Positions 33,133 through 43,827 of a stretch of 64,000 bases of DNA are shown piece after piece (position 1 is the first letter of the stretch; each line of letters starts with the position of its first letter). A program made the translations under genes and the position numbers. Below the pieces are notes generated by a model that did not search any database, was not told where the DNA came from, and saw only the letters and a program-made list of their open reading frames with translations. This DNA is from Rehmannia glutinosa (taxonomy: Eukaryota; Streptophyta; Magnoliopsida; Lamiales; Orobanchaceae). Location: the NCBI GenBank assembly GCA_016081115.2, contig CM071935.1, positions 20,378,653 to 20,442,652 of the forward strand. The letters run 5' to 3'.

Positions 33133-34560
33133 CGTAAGTCCAAGTGGCTACGATAATCTAGAGGGGGATGGGTGAATAGATTATGACCATTTTCTCGATT
33201 ATACCCTCTTTTTTGAATGTAATAAGCCAAGACAAGAATGGAAGTGCGGGAAGCAAACAACACGCATCGATTTATAGAGGTTCAACCCACCTAGTATCTC
33301 CAGGATGGATTTTAAAAAGGAAAAAGATTTTATTAATTACCACAATTAATACAATATCCCCTTACAACACCTCTTTGGAGATTACCACAATCTCCCTTGA
33401 AGATTACCACAATCTTCTACGACACCTTGTGAGGATTATCACAATCTTGCACCTTGAAGAACACCAAATTCTTCAACACCTCAAAGAGCACCAAACTCTT
33501 CAATAAGAAGATTACCACAATCTTCTAACACCTAACACCTAAGATCACCCTAGTGTGTTATTACCACAAGAACACTCACAAGGATATCTTATGTTGAATG
33601 ATGAACCCAAATTCAAGATTACAACTCAATAATGAATAATACAATTTTGAGTGCAAGTGTAATCAAGAATAAAACCTAGACCTCAAGATATGAAAGTGTA
33701 AGACCTTAGGCTATTACAACAAGAATATAGATAATATAAGAACAAAGTGTTTGCTTGAATGTTTCTTGTTGTGTTGTAGTATTCTCTCTTGTTGTGTTGC
33801 TTCAATTCTTCATCTATTTATAGAGGATGTCTTGAACTTGATAGGCTCCTCCTAGGAGATTGAAATCTGTAAAAAGTTTCAAGACAATTGAAGAATATAG
33901 CTGTTAGAGATCAACACCATAAATTGAGGAAAAGTTGTCTGCTTGCACGCGGTTAGAATTTGCTGTCAAAACGGTATGGTGACCGGTCGTGCTCTAATAC
34001 AGAAATTGAGAATACACAACAAATTAACACATGGGGACCTGTCCAGGAGGGGTTGGACCGGTCACCATAGGGTTGGACCGGTCACCCTCCTTATTTTTCA
34101 GAGATGTACAAAGTCTCTGTAATTTCCCCAGGCACCGGTCGCCCTTTGTGCAACCGGTCGACCTCCAGGGTTTTTTTAAACGTCTCGTTTCTATTTAAAA
34201 CCTCAACTTTCAGACATGGGTTGCCCTATAGGGCGATCGGTTGAACACGAGACAGAAGTATTGTCCAATTTTTACCGAAAATAAACTTTAGGAAATACTC
34301 CAAAAAAATAGTAAAAACATTTTAGATCGATCGGAAGTATTTGGACAACATTTAGAAACATTGTTTTGGTGTAAAAACACATTAACACAAAATCATCAAA
34401 AGTGTTGTCCAATTTTTGTCGAAAATAAACTTCAAGAAATACTCCAAAAAATTAGTAAAAACATTTTAAATCGATCGGGAGTATTTGAACAACTTTTAGA
34501 AAAATTGTTTTGGTGTAAAAACAAAATCATCAAAATCATGATAAAAATATTTATCTAACA
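33133..34560 (-). repeat. 5' LTR of Copia 26934-34560
   Basis: Pairs with 26934-28382. Its inner end has cgtaag in place of tgtaag, so one terminal base of the LTR has mutated. The minus-strand TATA box lies at 33814-33823. The ACCGGTC-type cluster lies at 33975-34240. Confidence 0.9.
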
Positions 34561-34565
34561 GATAA

Positions 34566-35244
34566 CTTCAACTAGTTGAAGAGGAAACTATTTGAAGAAC
34601 AAAAAGGGGTCTACTTTCCATGTTGAAGGATTGTAGAAAGGTTCAAGGTCGAACCAAGTATGAAGTTTGTTGGAGGGCTTCGTGATCAAATCCAAGAACT
34701 TGAGAAGTGAGCTGAAGTAGCCAGACATCTGCCTCGTGAAGAAGCTGAGTCGCAGGAGAAACCAACTGTGTGATCAAGGCGTCGTTCTAGATCGCTCAAT
34801 GCTTTGTAACTTGATCTCACATTTTAGTGGATTCCTCCAGGAGTTGGAGAAGAGTGGATTAGAAGAATTACCCCATCTTCGTACCACTATAAAAATACTT
34901 GTGTCAATTTACTTTCTGCATTTACATTTCTGCATATTTACTTTATATCTGTTGTTAGTTAATATTTGCTATCTAACTGATAAATAACTAAGTGCTAAAA
35001 CAAGTGTTTAAAAACAAGCTTTAAATCAATCAAAGGGTGTTAAGTCTTCCGATGTTATAAAACCAAATCAACTAAGTTAAGTATTGGCTTAAGCAACCAA
35101 GTTATACTATCAATAGCTCTATCGAGTCTGTTGAGTGGGTAACTTAGCTGAATAGCCAACTTAGCTGTCCCCCAAGGACACAGCTGATTTGAGTCAACTC
35201 TGTTGAACAATTTAAAAGGACTAAAATCGAAAATTTAGATAGGA
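34566..35244 (+). repeat. Sirevirus LTR A, right piece, truncated
   Basis: Continues LTR A in exact register after the Copia insertion. It breaks near aaatttagatagg, about 70 bp before the expected CCTACA end. It is then joined directly to the distal part of ORF3, so PBS, gag, pol and the first part of ORF3 are deleted here. Confidence 0.85.
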
Positions 35245-36138
35245 CTAAAGGAATTGAAGGAGGAGGCGAAGGAAGGTGACAAAGCTGAGGGGAAAGGAAG
35301 TTCGAAAAACCTTCCTTTGAAACTTATGTATGCTGAAACCCCGCAGCAAGGTGAAGTCACCGCTTCTATTCTCAGCAAGTTACCCCAGAATCTGTTTGTA
35401 GAAATGAAAGCTAAGTTGGCCATGAAAGAATCAAGGAAGGCCATCGAAGTTGCATTCTAGGAGGTAGCTGAGAACCAATCAGCTCGCGTTCAGGAGATTA
35501 GAAAATAGTATGCCTGCTGGAAAGGACTATGCTGCGATTAAGCCCCCAAGAGGTATTATTATGCCTTATGCTTTGGATCTGAGCCCAGATCTCTAGAGGA
35601 ATTTCATACTCTAGAAGCAGAAGGTTATTTTCCAAATATGACTCTGCCACAAGCCTGGGATTTGTATTGGGAGAAGGGATTGGATGTGTGTAAATCAGTT
35701 GATAAGCAGCCAACTTCCAGCAGTCACTCAGCTGAAAAGTCAAAAGCTCCAATACAGTATACTCCCAGAGGAAGAGGAGCTGAGTCAGGAAGGGGAAGAC
35801 ATGGTGGCAGTGGGAGAGGTTCTCAACCACGGCCAAGACCAAAAGATGTTGAGTATGTGGATCTAGAAAAGAAGGGTCTCACATACTGGGTTGGATACGA
35901 TCACCTTGCTAACCTTGAAGTTAAATGCAAGAACGCTGAAGCTATAAGGAGGCAAGAAGCTGAGAATGAGAGAGCGAATAGAGAATGGCTTGAGAGGCAG
36001 CGAAGAGACGACCCTGCTGCTAGGCGAGCTTATGAAAATAAGAAGCGAGATAAAGAGGAGAAGAAGAGGAAGAGAGCTGAAGATGACAAAACGAGAGCCG
36101 AGGATGAAGAGATAAGAAGGAAGCAGCAAAGGCGTTGA
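35245..36138 (+). pseudogene. Distal end of Sirevirus ORF3 (unit A)
   Basis: The first part matches 63262-63521 of unit B closely (ETP-QGEVT-SILSKLPQNLFVE and KLAMKESRKAIE) and has stops, for example at 35458. The second part (35638-36138, 166 codons open) shows TLPQAWDLYWEKGLDV and a Gly/Arg-rich RGRGAESGRGRHGGSGRGS tract. A highly charged Lys/Glu/Arg helix follows to the stop. I do not know a function. Position after pol and before the PPT is that of the env-like ORF of Sireviruses, but no fusion peptide or membrane segment is visible here. Confidence 0.65.
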
Positions 36139-36430
36139 AGTGTGCTGCGAACCCCTTCATGTACTTTACTTTGTTGTAAATACATATATGTAAGTCTTCT
36201 GTAATAAGCTCTGTGTACTTCCCTGTAATGTTCATTTTCTATGTAACTTAGCTTAGATACACGTTGAATAGATGAAATTGTGTGTAGCTCTGTTATTTGA
36301 TGTAAACAGCTTGGTAAAGGACAAGAATGCTATGATCAATAAAATGATTTTTCAAAAGCATACATTCTTTGTTACTGCACTGCTTGTATTTTTGTTACTT
36401 ATTTTATATGTTTTAAGTTTTGGCATCATC

Positions 36431-36444
36431 AAAAAGGGGGAAAT
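36431..36444 (+). promoter_or_regulatory. Polypurine tract of the Sirevirus unit A
   Basis: Catcatcaaaaaggggg leads straight into the LTR start at 36445. Position and sequence are those of a Copia PPT. Confidence 0.8.
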
Positions 36445-37015
36445 TTTTAGGAAATTTATTAGTTAGATTTTGATGATACCATGTAAAACTTAGACTAGGA
36501 AGTTGGCACTCCATTTTTCTTGTAATTCTGTATTGTAATATATAGGAGTGGAAGAGCTGAGTTAAGTCAGCTAAGTCAAGATTACAAGAAGTCAACTGCG
36601 GACTGGAATGAAGACTCTGTTGTGTGTCAGCTGAGTATGGCCTAGAAGGAAGTCAAGGACTCGACTGAAGGAGAGTCAGCTGAGGAACAACTGTGAGAAG
36701 TGTCAGTAAAGTCAACTTGGAGAGCCAAATCTATCAGTTAAAGTGATAGTTGAGTCAATCTTATGATTGGAGCAGACTCAAGTTACCTGGGGTAAAGGCA
36801 GCAGTCAAGTGAAGTCAACTGACTTAGATCCGTTGGAATAAAGCCAAGAATATTACTCGATATAGTAACATGTCAAGCTGCCAGGTCTTAAAGTGTTTGG
36901 CCCAGAATTATACAAAAGGAATGAGCCAATGGGAAACACTGCATCTTGTGTTAGAACCTGCAATGCTGAAATGCCATTTAATACGAGGAAAGGTCAACAT
37001 CCCAAGGTCTACAGA
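36445..37015 (+). repeat. Sirevirus LTR, 5' portion, cut by Gypsy
   Basis: Starts TTTTAGGAAATTT (the G of TG is changed to T) and matches LTR A. It stops at acaga (37011-37015), where the Gypsy element begins. The missing remainder of this LTR is found, inverted, at 59375-60339. The two pieces meet exactly at the motif gcaga seen uncut in LTR A near 26717. Confidence 0.9.
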
Positions 37016-37958
37016 TGATGAGAATCCATGGACGAAGGATCCAGTGACGGTGCCGATTGGTCCGATAACAAGGGCTCGAGCAAGATAATTCAAGGATGCG
37101 CTCAATGGGTTGATTCAAGTCATGCAGAAGGATACCGAGAGTGCATTGCCGATGGAAGATAAAGTTCGGGTGGTCCAATTGATTGGTGTCGTCGACGTTC
37201 CAGAGTCCACCTCAGACTGAGCAAGCTAAGGTTGCCAAGAATACGAGTTACTTTGCATCTTGAAGACATTGTAATCAAGTCTCATTAGTGTCTTGGGTTC
37301 ATTTATCTTAGTTAGTTGTAATTTTCATTATTTTGGAGTTGTTTTGATGTTTAGAGGCCAAGTAAACCTTTAAAGCCGCATCTTAAGTTGTTATTTCGAG
37401 TTCGGGATGAAAAGGAAATCACAACAGGACGTGCACAGAGCGACACGACCTGGCCGTGCTCGCTAACACGGCCTAGCCGTGTCAAGCAACACGACCATGT
37501 TGCATCGTAGAGTTTTGTTCTGAATTCCAGCGGAGAACACGGCCTGGCCGTGTCCCACGACACGGCCGTGTCAGGATCCACGCTTTTGGATTTTTTGAGT
37601 ATTTTTCAAGTTTTTGGGTTTCCTTTTTCGGTTTAAGTTGTTTCGTAGTAGGATTAGGGTTTGGATCTCTTATAAGGGTGAACACTTATTATTTTTCATT
37701 AGTTACCAATAAAATTAATCTTTTACTCTCAAATTGAGTGTTGTCTCCAAGTGCTTCAAGATTTTTGTTTCTTGTTGCAATTATCGACTTATCAGGCAAT
37801 AATCCATAATTGCTTGTGGCATCTTCGCATACCGAAGTTCTTGCTTTGCTTAGCAACGGGTCGAGGTTTCCACCAAATTAACCGAACTAGTGAAGATCTT
37901 GGGTTAACAACATCTTGTTGTTGGGTCTTATGCACAATTGTTGCTACGGTTCACATCA
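37016..37958 (+). repeat. Gypsy 5' LTR with GGCC palindrome array
   Basis: TGATGAGAATCC to TTCACATCA. Between 37435 and 37585 the palindromic theme ACGGCC(T/A)GGCCGT recurs four to five times, separated by short spacers. The region before it has taagggtgaac/cttataa-like promoter context near 37670. Confidence 0.92.
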
Positions 37959-37974
37959 GTTGGTAATCAGAGCC
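37959..37974 (+). promoter_or_regulatory. Gypsy primer binding site
   Basis: Gttggtaatcagagcc follows the LTR directly. It resembles the iMet-type TGGTATCAGAGCC, with one extra A. Confidence 0.75.
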
Positions 37975-38332
37975 ATCTATCAAGGTTAACTCTATCCTTG
38001 TTCTTCAATATTTGTTATTTTCCAGAATTTCTCATAAACCCTAGTTCTTAAAGGGTACAAAAATAAACAAATGGAATTGTACAAAAAAATCAGCAGTTAA
38101 AGAATCGTAAACCACGTGCACAAAAAAACGAAAATTCTGGAAAATTCAAAAATTTAAACCCTAGTCTTCAATTTTATCTTATTACGATCCGTTGTTGGCT
38201 TGGTAATTTTCTTGGTGTGTTGAGACGTACTTGCGACTGTCTGATTGGTTTATAATCGTGACAAGTGCAGGTGCTTGGAGATTGTGATTTGAGTGATACA
38301 CGAGCGTATACACGTGAGGGAATGATTTAAAC

Positions 38333-39477
38333 ATGATCGAAGAAAATCGACAAACAACAGATTTGGGTAACAAGCTGGATATTGAGGCGATAGCAAACAT
38401 GGTAAAGAAAATAATGTTTGAGACATACGGGGATCCCAGAGAAGCGCCGAGAATCGAGGAGCCTGCTACTAGGGTGTGGAGGCCTAGGAGGTTTGAGTTA
38501 GAGGAGTGGGCAGATGAGATGGATGATTTTGATTCCGAAAGGGAGCAAAATTACGATCCGGGTAGAGGTCGGCGCGGAAATAGGGGTGATAAGGGACGTT
38601 AGGATGGCAATTTGAGTAACAACAAAATGCAAATTCCCTCGTTCCAGGGAAAGAGCGATCCAGATGCATATTTGGATTGGGAGAGGAATATCGAGAATGT
38701 GTTCGATTGCCAAAAATTACTCAGAGTTGAAAAAGGTGAAATTGACATCAACAGAATTTTCGGATTACGCCAGTATTTGGTGGGATCAATTGATGGTCTC
38801 AAGGAGGAGAAGCGACAAGTGGCCCTTTCCACATGGGAGGAGATGAGGAGTTTGATGCGACGTCGCTTTGTTCCAAATCATTATTATAGAGGCGTCTATC
38901 AGAGGTTGTAGAGATTGACTCAGGGATCAAAAGTGTAGAGGATTACAATAAGGAGGTGGAGATGCTGATGGCGAGGGCCAATATCGAAGAGGATCAGGAG
39001 GTTACTATGGCCAGGTTTATCGCGGGTTTGAATACGCCTATAACGGATACCGTCGACCTACATCACTGTGTCGATCTTGAGGAGATGGTGCACATGGCGG
39101 TGAAAGTTGAGCAACAGCTCAAGAGGAGGGGTTTCAACCGACAAGCACCGAGTTCTAACTCCAATGCATGGAAGTCAAACACCAACAAAAAGGAAGAGCA
39201 GAATTCGAAGGTAGCAGACCAAAGGGGGAAGGCGACCAAGCCTAAACTCGTAGGTAAATTTGAACCCTCTACTGCTCGAACGAGGGATATTAAATGTTTT
39301 AAATATCATGGGCTTGGGCATATAGCTAGTCAATGTCCAAATAAGAGGGTGTTGATGTTGGGTGAGAATGGGGAAATGGAGTCGGAAAGTGAGGGAGAGC
39401 AGGATTATAGTGATATGCCAGAGTTGGAGGATATTCTAGAGGTGTTAGAGGCGGCGAAGGGTGGGCGTTGTCCTTAG
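38333..39477 (+). pseudogene. Gypsy gag
   Basis: The N-terminal part contains an IEAIANMVKKI-like helix and an acid/Arg-rich linker, ending at an in-frame TAG (38600-38602). The retrotrans_gag core (DPDAYLDWERNIENVF, WWDQL, FVPNHYYRGVYQRL) is spread over frames by at least two frameshifts (about 38715 and 38930). A helical part with VDLEEMVHMAVKVEQQLKRR follows. The CCHC knuckle reads CFKYHGLGHIASQC, so the second Cys is Tyr (codon 39304-39306). Confidence 0.9.
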
Positions 39478-39917
39478 TGTCCCGGAGGGCGCTGAGTATT
39501 CAGCCTAAGTTAAATGAGGGAGTCCAGCGAGAAAACATCTTTCATACAAGGTGTTCTGTCAATGGAAAGGTGTGTAGTGTCATCATAGATGGTGGGAGTT
39601 GCACTAATGTAGCAAGTGCAAAGATGGCGGAGAGATTGGGAATTACGATGATTAAACACCCACAACCTTATAAGTTGCAGTGGTTGAGCGACTGTGGGGA
39701 GATGCAGATAAGTAGGCAGGCAAACGTAGCCTTTCAAATAGGGGGATATAAGGATGAGGTGTTGTGCGATGTTGTGCCAATGCAGGCAGGGCACATCCTG
39801 TTGGGTAGGCCGTGGCAGTTTGATAGGAGGGTACAACATGACGGTTACACCAATCAGTATACTCTTGTTCATAAAATGCTTTGTGCTTGTTCCTTTGACT
39901 CCAAAAGAAATTTATGA
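39468..39917 (+). pseudogene. Gypsy aspartic protease
   Basis: The frame contains VIIDGGSCTNVAS, the plant Ty3/Gypsy version of the protease active site (D-G-G-S/T), then the typical ILLGRPWQFDR flap-end motif. This 149-codon stretch is open. The linker from 39918 to 40265 toward RT is charged and has stops. Confidence 0.85.
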
Positions 39918-40265
39918 GGATCAAGTAAAATTGAGAGTTGGAGATGCAAAAGAAAAAGAGAGTTCGGCTAGTGAGTATAAAAATCAAAATAAAGTCAAGA
40001 AAAAGGAGCGCTTGAGAGAAAACAAGACTGAGGGTCTGACTAAGGGTATAAGTGAGGTTTGAGAGATAGCCGGGAAAAAGGAGAGCAATATTTTTGAGAG
40101 GGCCGAAAAACAAAAGGGGGAAGGGCCATGAGGTAAGAAACGAGGGAAAAATAAATTTGATGGCAAAAATGAGTGACCTTAGGAAAGCCACCATGAGTGG
40201 TTGTCCGATGATACTCTTAGTTTTACAAGGGCGCTTATTTATCTACTGACAGTCTTAACCCCGAT

Positions 40266-41150
40266 TTGCCTAGTTCTGTCTTGTCTTTATTGCAGGAATT
40301 CGAGGATGTATTTCCAGACGAGATGCCGAATGGATTACCATCTATTCGGGGAATTGATCATCAGATTGATTTCTTTCCGGGGGCATTACTGTCTAACCGG
40401 ACGGCGTACATGACTAATCTGGAGGAAACTAAAGAATTGCAGTGGCAGGTTGATGAATTGCTAAGTAAGACACTTATTCGGGAAAGCATGAGTCTGCGTG
40501 CAGTTCCGGTGTTACTTGTTCCGAAGAAAGATGGGTCTTGGAGGATGTGTGTGGATTGTCGGGCTATTAACAACATCACCATTAAATACCGACATTCCAT
40601 ACCTCGCTTGGATGATATGCTAGACGAGCTTCATGGGTCTAACATTTTCTCCAAGATAGATTTGAGGAGCGGGTATCATCAGATTCGGATGCGAGAAGGG
40701 GATGAGTGGAAAGCGGATTTTAAGACGAAGCATGGTTTGTATGAGTGGTTAGTCATGCCATTTGGGCTAACCAACGCACCCAACACGTTCATGAGACTGA
40801 TGAACCATGTTTTGAGAGCTTTTATTGGTAAGTTTGTTGTGGTTTACTTCTATGATATTCTCATTTATAGTAAATCATTGGGCGAACATTTGGGTCACTT
40901 GAGAGCCGTCTTAGAAGTGTTGAGTAAGGAGCAGTTATATGCAAATGTCAAGAAGTGCATATTTTGTTCTGAGCAGTTGATATTATTTGGGTTTGTGGTT
41001 AGCTCGAGGGGAATTACAGTGGACGAAGAGAAAATTAAGGCTATCCAGGATTGGCCTAAGCCTACGTCGGCCAGTCAAGTGCGTAGCTTTCATGGCCTTG
41101 CAAGCTTTTATCAGCACTATCACGGCACCATTGACAGAAACTATTAAAAA
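40266..41150 (+). pseudogene. Gypsy reverse transcriptase, catalytic Asp lost
   Basis: The frame shows the FEDVFPDEMPNGLP lead-in, then MCVDCRAINNITIKYRHSIP, FSKIDLRSGYHQI (first catalytic Asp present) and MPFGLTNAPNTFMRLMN. The expected YFDD box reads YFYDILIYSK. The first Asp of the box is Tyr (codon 40851-40853, tat for gat), which should abolish polymerisation. The frame is open for 293 codons and stops near 41147, at the start of the connection domain. Confidence 0.93.
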
Positions 41151-41640
41151 AAGTGTTGCGTTTCAGTGGGGCGAGGCCCAAGACGAGGCATTTGAGTTGT
41201 TGAAGGAAAGACTAACACATGCGCCTTTGCTAGCATTGCTGGATTTTACCAAGGTCTTTGAGATCAAGTGTGACGCGTCGGGAGTTGGGATTGGAGCCGT
41301 ATTAATGCAAGAGGGACAGGCGATCACGTTCTCTCAGCAAAAAACTAAGCGGGGCGGCCTTGAACTATCCGTCGTACGATAAGGAGTTGTACGCTTTGGT
41401 CCGAGCCTTGAAAACGTGGCAGCACTATTTGTGGCCGAAGGAGTTCATAATCCACACTGATCATGAGTTCCTAAAGTATCTCAAGGGGCAACAAAAGTTG
41501 AACAAGCGACATGCACGCTGGCTCGAGTTCATCGAGACGTTTCTATACATCATCCGGTACAAGCAAGGTAAGACTAATGTTGTAGCAGACGCATTATCTC
41601 GAAGGTACACTCTTATCTCTACTTTAGATGCTAAAATCCT
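41150..41640 (+). pseudogene. Gypsy RNase H
   Basis: CDASGVGIGAVLMQEG, then after a frameshift near 41345 the sequences YDKELYALVRALKTWQHYL, IHTDHEFLKYL and VADALSRR. The four acidic residues of the RNase H site (D, E, D, D) are all present, but not in one frame. Confidence 0.9.
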
Positions 41641-42870
41641 TGGGTTTGAACATATTAAAGAGTGGTACTTGCATGATCTTGATTTTTCCGAGTCGTTTGT
41701 TGCATGCGAAAAAGGGGCAGAGGGTAAATTTTATTATCATGATGGTTTTCTATTTCGGGAGGATAAATTGTGCATTCCTGAATGTTCTTTAAGAGACTTA
41801 CTAGTGAGAGAATCGCACGGTGGGGGTCTTATGGGATATTTTGGGGTAGCCAAAACTTTAGCAGTCTTACAAGAGCATTTCTATTGGCCACATATAAAGC
41901 GAGACGTTGAGCGTATTTATAGTAGATGTGTTACTTGTAGGCAAGTTAAATCCCGAGTTCAAAATGAGGACTTTACACTCCCTACCTATTCCGACGACAC
42001 CTTGGATTGATATTTCTATGGACTTTGTTTTAGGGCTTCCAAGAACTAAACATGGGTCCGATTCTATATTTGTTGTCGTAGATCATTTTTCAAAGATGGC
42101 ACATTTTATTCCATGTCATAAAACTGATAATGCGTCTTTGATTGCCGATTTGTTCTTTAAAGAGGTGGTAAGGTTGCATGGTATGCCTAGAACCATTGTG
42201 TCGGATAGGGACTCCAAGTTCTTAAGTTACTTTTGGAAGACCTTGTAGGGGAAATTGGGAACTAAATTGTTATTTTCTACTATATGTCACCTCCAAACAG
42301 ACGGTCAAACTGAAGTAGTCAATAGAACTTTGTCTATGTTGTTAAGGGCTATCATTAAAAAGAACATTAAAACTTGGGAAGAGTGTTTACCGCATGTTGA
42401 GTTTGCTTATAATCGTGCTGTGCATTCTGCATCAAAGTTTTCACCATTTGAACTTGTTTATGGTTTTAATCCGCTAACCCATTAGATTTATCACCTTTAC
42501 CTGTTTCTGAGCATGTTAACTTAGATGGGCAGAAGAAAGCTGGTTTTGTGAAATAGTTACATGAGAAAGCAAGACTCAACATCGAACGGCGAACAGAGCA
42601 GTACACGGTGTAGGCTAACAAGTATCGAAAAAAGATGGTGTTCCAACGGGCTGATTGGGTTTGGGTACATATGCGGCCCGAACGTTTCCTGGCACATTGA
42701 AAGTCCAAGCTACAGCCGTGGGGAGATGGTCCATTTCAAGTGCTTGAGCGAATCAATGATAATGCTTACAAGATTGACTTGCCGGGCGACTATGGGATTA
42801 GTGTTTCTTTCAATGTTGCTGATCTTAGTCCATTTGATGTCAATTTGGATTTGAGGACAAAACCTTCTCA
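41640..42870 (+). pseudogene. Gypsy integrase
   Basis: The zinc-binding HHCC part reads ESHGGGLMGYFGVAKTL with CVTC after it. The second His is Tyr (codon 41837-41839). The D-D-E core is present (MDFVLGLP, IVSDRDSKF, TDGQTEVVNRTL) but interrupted by a frameshift near 41990 and a TAG at 42246-42248 where Trp is expected. The C-terminal GPY-like part after 42485 is scrambled. Confidence 0.9.
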
Positions 42871-42882
42871 AGAGGAGGGGAA
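42871..42882 (+). promoter_or_regulatory. Gypsy polypurine tract
   Basis: Agaggaggggaa directly precedes the 3' LTR start TGATGAG. Confidence 0.8.
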
Positions 42883-43827
42883 TGATGAGAATCCATGGAC
42901 GAAGGATCGATGTGATCTTGGTTGGTCCTGATAAAAAGGCCTCAAGCAAGACAATTCAAGGATGCACTCAATGGGTTGATTCAAGTCATGCAGAAAGAGA
43001 CCGAGAGTGCATTGCCGATGGAAGATAAAGTTCGGGTGGTCTAGTTGATTGGCGTCGTCGGCGTTAAGTCCACCACAGACTGAACAAGCTAAGGATGCCA
43101 AGAATATGAGTCATTTTGTGTCTTGAAGACATTGTAATCAAGTCTCATTAGCGTCTTGTGTTCATTTATCTTAGTTAGTTGTAGTTTTCATTATTTTGGA
43201 GTTGTTTTGATGTTTAGAGGCCAAGTAAACTGTTAGGGCCGCGTCTTAAGTTGTTACTTCGAGTTCGGGATGAAAAGGGGTCAAAACAGGACGTGCGAAG
43301 AGTGACATGGCCTAGCCGTACTTACGGACACAACCGTGCTCGGCAACACAGCCTGGCCGTGTCAAGCAGCATGGCCATGTTGCATCGTAGAGTTTTGTTC
43401 CGAATTCCAGTGGAGAACACAATCTAGCCGTGTCCCATGACACGGTCATGTCAGGATCCGCATTTTTGGATTTTTCGAGTTTTTTTTCTTCAGTTTTTTG
43501 GGTTTTCTTTTTCGGTTTAAGTTGTTTCCTAGTAGGGTTAGGGTTTGGATCCCTTATAATGGTGAACACTTATTGTTTTTCTTGTTTTGTCAATAAAATT
43601 AATCTTTTACTCTCAAATTGAGTGTTGTCTCCAAGTGCTTCAAGATTTTCGTTTCTTGTTGCAATTATCGACTTATCAGGCAATAATCCATAATTGCTTG
43701 TGGCATCTCCGCATACCGAGGTTCTTGCTTTTCTAAGAAACGCGTCGAGGTTTCCACCATGATGATCTTGGGTTAATAACATCTTGTTGTTGGGTCGTAT
43801 GCACAATTATTGCTGCGGTTCACATCA
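42883..43827 (+). repeat. Gypsy 3' LTR
   Basis: Pairs with 37016-37958 over its full length, with scattered substitutions. The GGCC palindromes at 43310-43450 are more eroded than in the 5' copy. It is followed by gcaac (43828-43832). Confidence 0.92.

Larger units (their letters stand above)
26934..34560 (-). mobile_element. Copia element, internally deleted, TSD gataa
   Basis: This is a 7.6-kb insertion on the minus strand. LTRs of about 1.43-1.45 kb lie at both ends (26934-28382 is the 3' LTR, 33133-34560 the 5' LTR). The 5-bp TSD gataa is perfect (26929-26933 and 34561-34565). The PBS for initiator Met-tRNA (complement of ggctctgataccact, 33118-33132) and a purine tract (28383-28398) are both in place. 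Inside are gag, a fragment of reverse transcriptase and duplicated RNase H-region debris; integrase is gone. It sits in LTR A of the Sirevirus-like element and belongs to the same family as 50867-58708. It could move only with proteins from another copy. Confidence 0.93.
37016..43827 (+). mobile_element. Ty3/Gypsy element, full length, defective
   Basis: This is a 6.8-kb element with LTRs of 943 and 945 bp (37016-37958 and 42883-43827), both TGATGAG...CATCA. It has an iMet-like PBS, then gag, protease, RT, RNase H and integrase in Gypsy order, and a PPT (42871-42882). Several frames are broken and key residues changed. The flanking pentamers do not match (acaga left, gcaac right), which is abnormal for one insertion; each matches a flank of the solo LTR at 60340 instead. 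Confidence 0.93.

Noticed and set aside
39652..40194. 180-codon minus-strand frame
   Set aside because: Antisense of the Gypsy protease and linker, hydrophobic only because of base composition.
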